From: Thalassobacillus pellis
GTDB taxonomy: Bacteria; Bacillota; Bacilli; Bacillales; Halobacillaceae
Length of the DNA stretch: 64,000 nt
Assembly (NCBI RefSeq): GCF_016908295.1
Contig: NZ_JAFBDO010000001.1
Coordinates: 62,001 to 126,000, forward strand
Direction of reading: 5' to 3'
Position 1 is the stretch's first letter. Each line of letters starts with the position of its first letter. Below, in pieces: positions 61,991 through 64,000 of this stretch. The notes below the pieces were generated by a model, which saw only the letters and a list, made by a program, of their open reading frames with translations, was not told where the DNA came from and ran no database searches. Both the position numbers and the translations under genes were made by a program.

Positions 61991-63067
61991 TCATTCATAG
62001 GAAAGTATATCGACAGTACCTCCATCTCTGTATAACAGTTTCCATGTTTCTCTATCCATTTTTCCCATGGCTATTAACTGCACAATAAATTCAACCCATG
62101 TGTCTTGATACACGTAGTCTCCATGAACTTCGTCATAATGGCAATAGGAGGTGTTCGTTTCAAATTCATCTGTTTCACTATTACTATTTGGACGCACAGA
62201 GAAAATACTGTACAAACAGGTATGGTCATATTGCTTAAAATCTATAGTAACCCTGTTATTAACTTGTTCAACTACATCGCTCGGCTTAAGTCTGCCCGGA
62301 TTAATTACTTCTTTTCTCACTACTTTATCTTTAACTATCGTTACCAAATGTTCATAGCTCGCTCTGTCTTCGTCTGATAAGCTATCCCACTTCACAAATT
62401 CCACAGATAAATCATTTCTATCTGTGTTTGAAATTTTAAGGACTTGTATTAGCTTTATACTAAATTCTTGAGAATTAAATATCTCTTCATCGAGTGAGTT
62501 TCTATAATCCTCTATATACTTCTTTAGCTCATTCACTTCTTTAGATAAGAGCTTTCTATTAGATTGACGCTGCTCTTCTGTTCTAAAGCTAGAAAATTGC
62601 AATGAAAATGCTAGACTTTCATTCAAAGCATATTTTTCACCGAACAACTCCATTAAAGTATTCTCATAGTTATACAGTAAAGATTGACATTCTCCAAAGA
62701 TAATATTACCAATCTCATCTTTTTCAACGTGCCTATGCTCTATTTTGTTGCGTAGACCGATGAAAAACTCTAGATTATCCTTTACAGCAAAATCCAGCTG
62801 ATTATACTTATTTATACAAGTTTTTAATTCCCATGCTTTCTTTTCTCCATCCACTCTTATGTACCTAGTGCCTTCTTTATAATAATATTTATCACCTATT
62901 GTGTGATTAAAATGTGCATGAAACAGACGTGTCCAAGCCATAATCATTAAAGTAATATAGTTTTCAACCCGAAAAAGTGCTCTAGGTTTGTTATAAACTT
63001 CGACCGCCAGTAAAGCAGATTCAATAGAACTCTCCAATAATGTCTTTGTTTTTCCACGTCGTAACAA
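61991..63067 (-). CDS. DUF3644 protein with HEPN-like R-x4-H motif
   Basis: 358 residues, TTG start about ten bases after AAAGGAG. It matches DUF3644: N-terminal all-helical part (SSIESALLAVEVYNKPRALFRVENYITLMIMAW) and GLRNKIEHRHVEKDE, where Arg106 and His111 give the R-x4-H RNase signature of HEPN proteins. The C-terminal half is mixed and ends in WVEFIVQLIAMGKMDRETWK. HEPN proteins are common RNases in toxin-antitoxin and abortive infection systems. Whether this one is active is not known. Confidence 0.7.
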   Translation of the reverse strand: MLRRGKTKTLLESSIESALLAVEVYNKPRALFRVENYITLMIMAWTRLFHAHFNHTIGDKYYYKEGTRYIRVDGEKKAWELKTCINKYNQLDFAVKDNLEFFIGLRNKIEHRHVEKDEIGNIIFGECQSLLYNYENTLMELFGEKYALNESLAFSLQFSSFRTEEQRQSNRKLLSKEVNELKKYIEDYRNSLDEEIFNSQEFSIKLIQVLKISNTDRNDLSVEFVKWDSLSDEDRASYEHLVTIVKDKVVRKEVINPGRLKPSDVVEQVNNRVTIDFKQYDHTCLYSIFSVRPNSNSETDEFETNTSYCHYDEVHGDYVYQDTWVEFIVQLIAMGKMDRETWKLLYRDGGTVDILSYE

Positions 63068-63218
63068 TTAACTACATCTCCTTTAGTTATCAGACATTTC
63101 CACCCAGAATTTTACCATATATTAGATATATAGTTCATTAAAGTACACTAGAGTAGAGTTTGTAAACCTATAAAACTGACACCAAAATAAAGGCTGCAAT
63201 TTCAAATGTTTTTGCAAC

Positions 63219-64000
63219 TCAACGTCTATACCAAGGAGTTATCATTTCACTCTCATACCCACATATGGATTTAATAGTTTCCTCTAAAAAATACATCCCT
63301 TGCAAGTAAACTGTATATTTTGAATCTGTATCTACCTTGTAAAAGTTTTTCTTCTTCACAGGATGGACAAAGTTGTTTCTAAAATCTACAAACATAAATA
63401 CTCCGTCATTCTTATAGTTTTCTATTAGCTCTTCAGACAATGGTACTATTATCTCTCTAGAAATATTCAATTGATAACAAAGAAGTTTAAGTATATCTGA
63501 AAATCGTAGTTTCTTATATGCGTCCTTTTCGAGAATCAACTCTTGGGAGACTAGATAAGTCCAAGCTAATTGCTCTAGAGATACCTGAGTCGAGATAATG
63601 GCATTCTCAGTAAAAGAGGTACTTTTAATTTCTAAATACCAGTTCAATGTTATTTTTAATACATCTTCCCATACCTCTTCATTCAGTTTTGTTGCTACAC
63701 GTGAGAAACAAGTGTTGAAATTCTCAATATCACCAAAAGGAACCCATCCATGAACATCTTGGAAATGAGATTGTCGATCATTTTTCATAGTGTATTTCTC
63801 CCATACCTTTCTACCTTCTTTAAAACCTAATTGGATAGGAATGAACACACTTTGACCTGAACCAAAAGAAAGATACCATTCAACATTTTCCACTAAATTA
63901 TTGATTTCATCTGTTTTAAAGCTCTCATTTGATTTTTTGGATATAGTACCGACATGAGTAATGTCATATGATCGGTTTCTTTTCAAATTATCATAATGCT
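63219..64000 (-). CDS. ApeA-like HEPN protein (5' end outside window)
   Basis: At least 260 residues; the frame is open through the right edge (upstream codons read HYDN before the in-frame TTG at 63986). The N-terminal visible half is beta-rich (VEWYLSFGSGQSVFIPIQLGF); the C-terminal half is helical with SLEQLAWTYLVSQELI, LRFSDILKLLCYQLNI and FVDFRNNFVHPVKKKN. Counting from the in-frame TTG, Arg203 and His208 give R-x4-H, as in Apea_HEPN proteins (abortive-infection effectors). It and the DUF3644 gene are adjacent, 151 bases apart and on the same strand. Confidence 0.6.
   Translation of the reverse strand, partial: HYDNLKRNRSYDITHVGTISKKSNESFKTDEINNLVENVEWYLSFGSGQSVFIPIQLGFKEGRKVWEKYTMKNDRQSHFQDVHGWVPFGDIENFNTCFSRVATKLNEEVWEDVLKITLNWYLEIKSTSFTENAIISTQVSLEQLAWTYLVSQELILEKDAYKKLRFSDILKLLCYQLNISREIIVPLSEELIENYKNDGVFMFVDFRNNFVHPVKKKNFYKVDTDSKYTVYLQGMYFLEETIKSICGYESEMITPWYRR

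Larger units (their letters stand above)
60124..64000. mobile_element. Left part of a probable integrated genomic island
   Basis: Starts at the tRNA-Leu fragment and continues past the right edge. Genes to the left are housekeeping; those to the right are a membrane/coiled-coil protein, a serine recombinase, a DUF3644 protein and a HEPN protein with AT-richer sequence and longer non-coding spacers. The matching full tRNA-Leu and an integrase are expected beyond 64000. Confidence 0.5.

Overview
The window looks like the chromosome of a spore-forming, low-GC Gram-positive bacterium of the Bacillaceae. Evidence: near-universal AGGAGG-type ribosome sites, sporulation and germination genes (a GerA/GerB/GerC-type operon, a CotY/CotZ-type coat protein, yhbH, prkA, ku/ligD), SigI/RsgI, BmrCD, and gene families and lengths that match Bacillus subtilis closely. 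Dispersed repeats of the kind found in halophilic Bacillaceae hint at a Halobacillus/Virgibacillus-like genus, but I cannot fix the genus.

Layout: 1-6.1 kb holds a partial YhcX-like GNAT/nitrilase gene, a DUF3892 protein, a 21-residue membrane peptide and a four-gene ABC-2 exporter operon with a large anchored extracellular protein. 6.4-8.3 kb is sigI-rsgI. 8.6-16.6 kb has a PRC-barrel protein, a flavodoxin-fold reductase, a membrane-anchored HtrA-like protease, the bmrC-bmrD multidrug exporter with an 18-codon leader ORF, and a DUF389 protein. 16.7-20.8 kb has a beta-carbonic anhydrase, divergent ku and ligD (NHEJ) and a coat gene. 20.9-21.4 kb is an IS1182-like relic mixed with a GC-rich palindromic repeat. 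21.4-25.3 kb is a complete persulfide-detoxification operon (cstR-yrkE-yrkF-yrkH-yrkI-yrkJ) with CstR-type operators. 25.4-34.9 kb contains an aldo/keto reductase, helD, a zinc-ribbon membrane protein, murG, an aldehyde dehydrogenase, a nucleoside transporter and a LysM-CAP protein.

35.2-39.1 kb is a tricistronic germination-receptor operon, followed by proC, an NhaP2-type antiporter, yhbH, odhA-odhB, prkA, lipM, lipA, trmL, an amidase, ogt, queG and an ABC-class ATPase. Several genes are functionally linked: lipM/lipA make the lipoyl group carried by OdhB; YhbH and PrkA form a conserved sporulation/stress pair; Ku and LigD repair spore DNA breaks; the two BmrCD subunits show the expected asymmetric nucleotide sites.

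From about 60.1 kb to the right edge the content changes. A 3' half of tRNA-Leu(CAA) marks what looks like the left attachment site of an integrated island. It carries a membrane/coiled-coil protein, a small serine recombinase, a DUF3644 protein and a truncated ApeA-like protein. The last two both carry an R-x4-H motif typical of HEPN RNases, so this is the best candidate for an undescribed (anti-phage) system in the window. Dispersed about 120-bp structured repeats occur at 30.6, 32.6, 39.2 and 51.1 kb.
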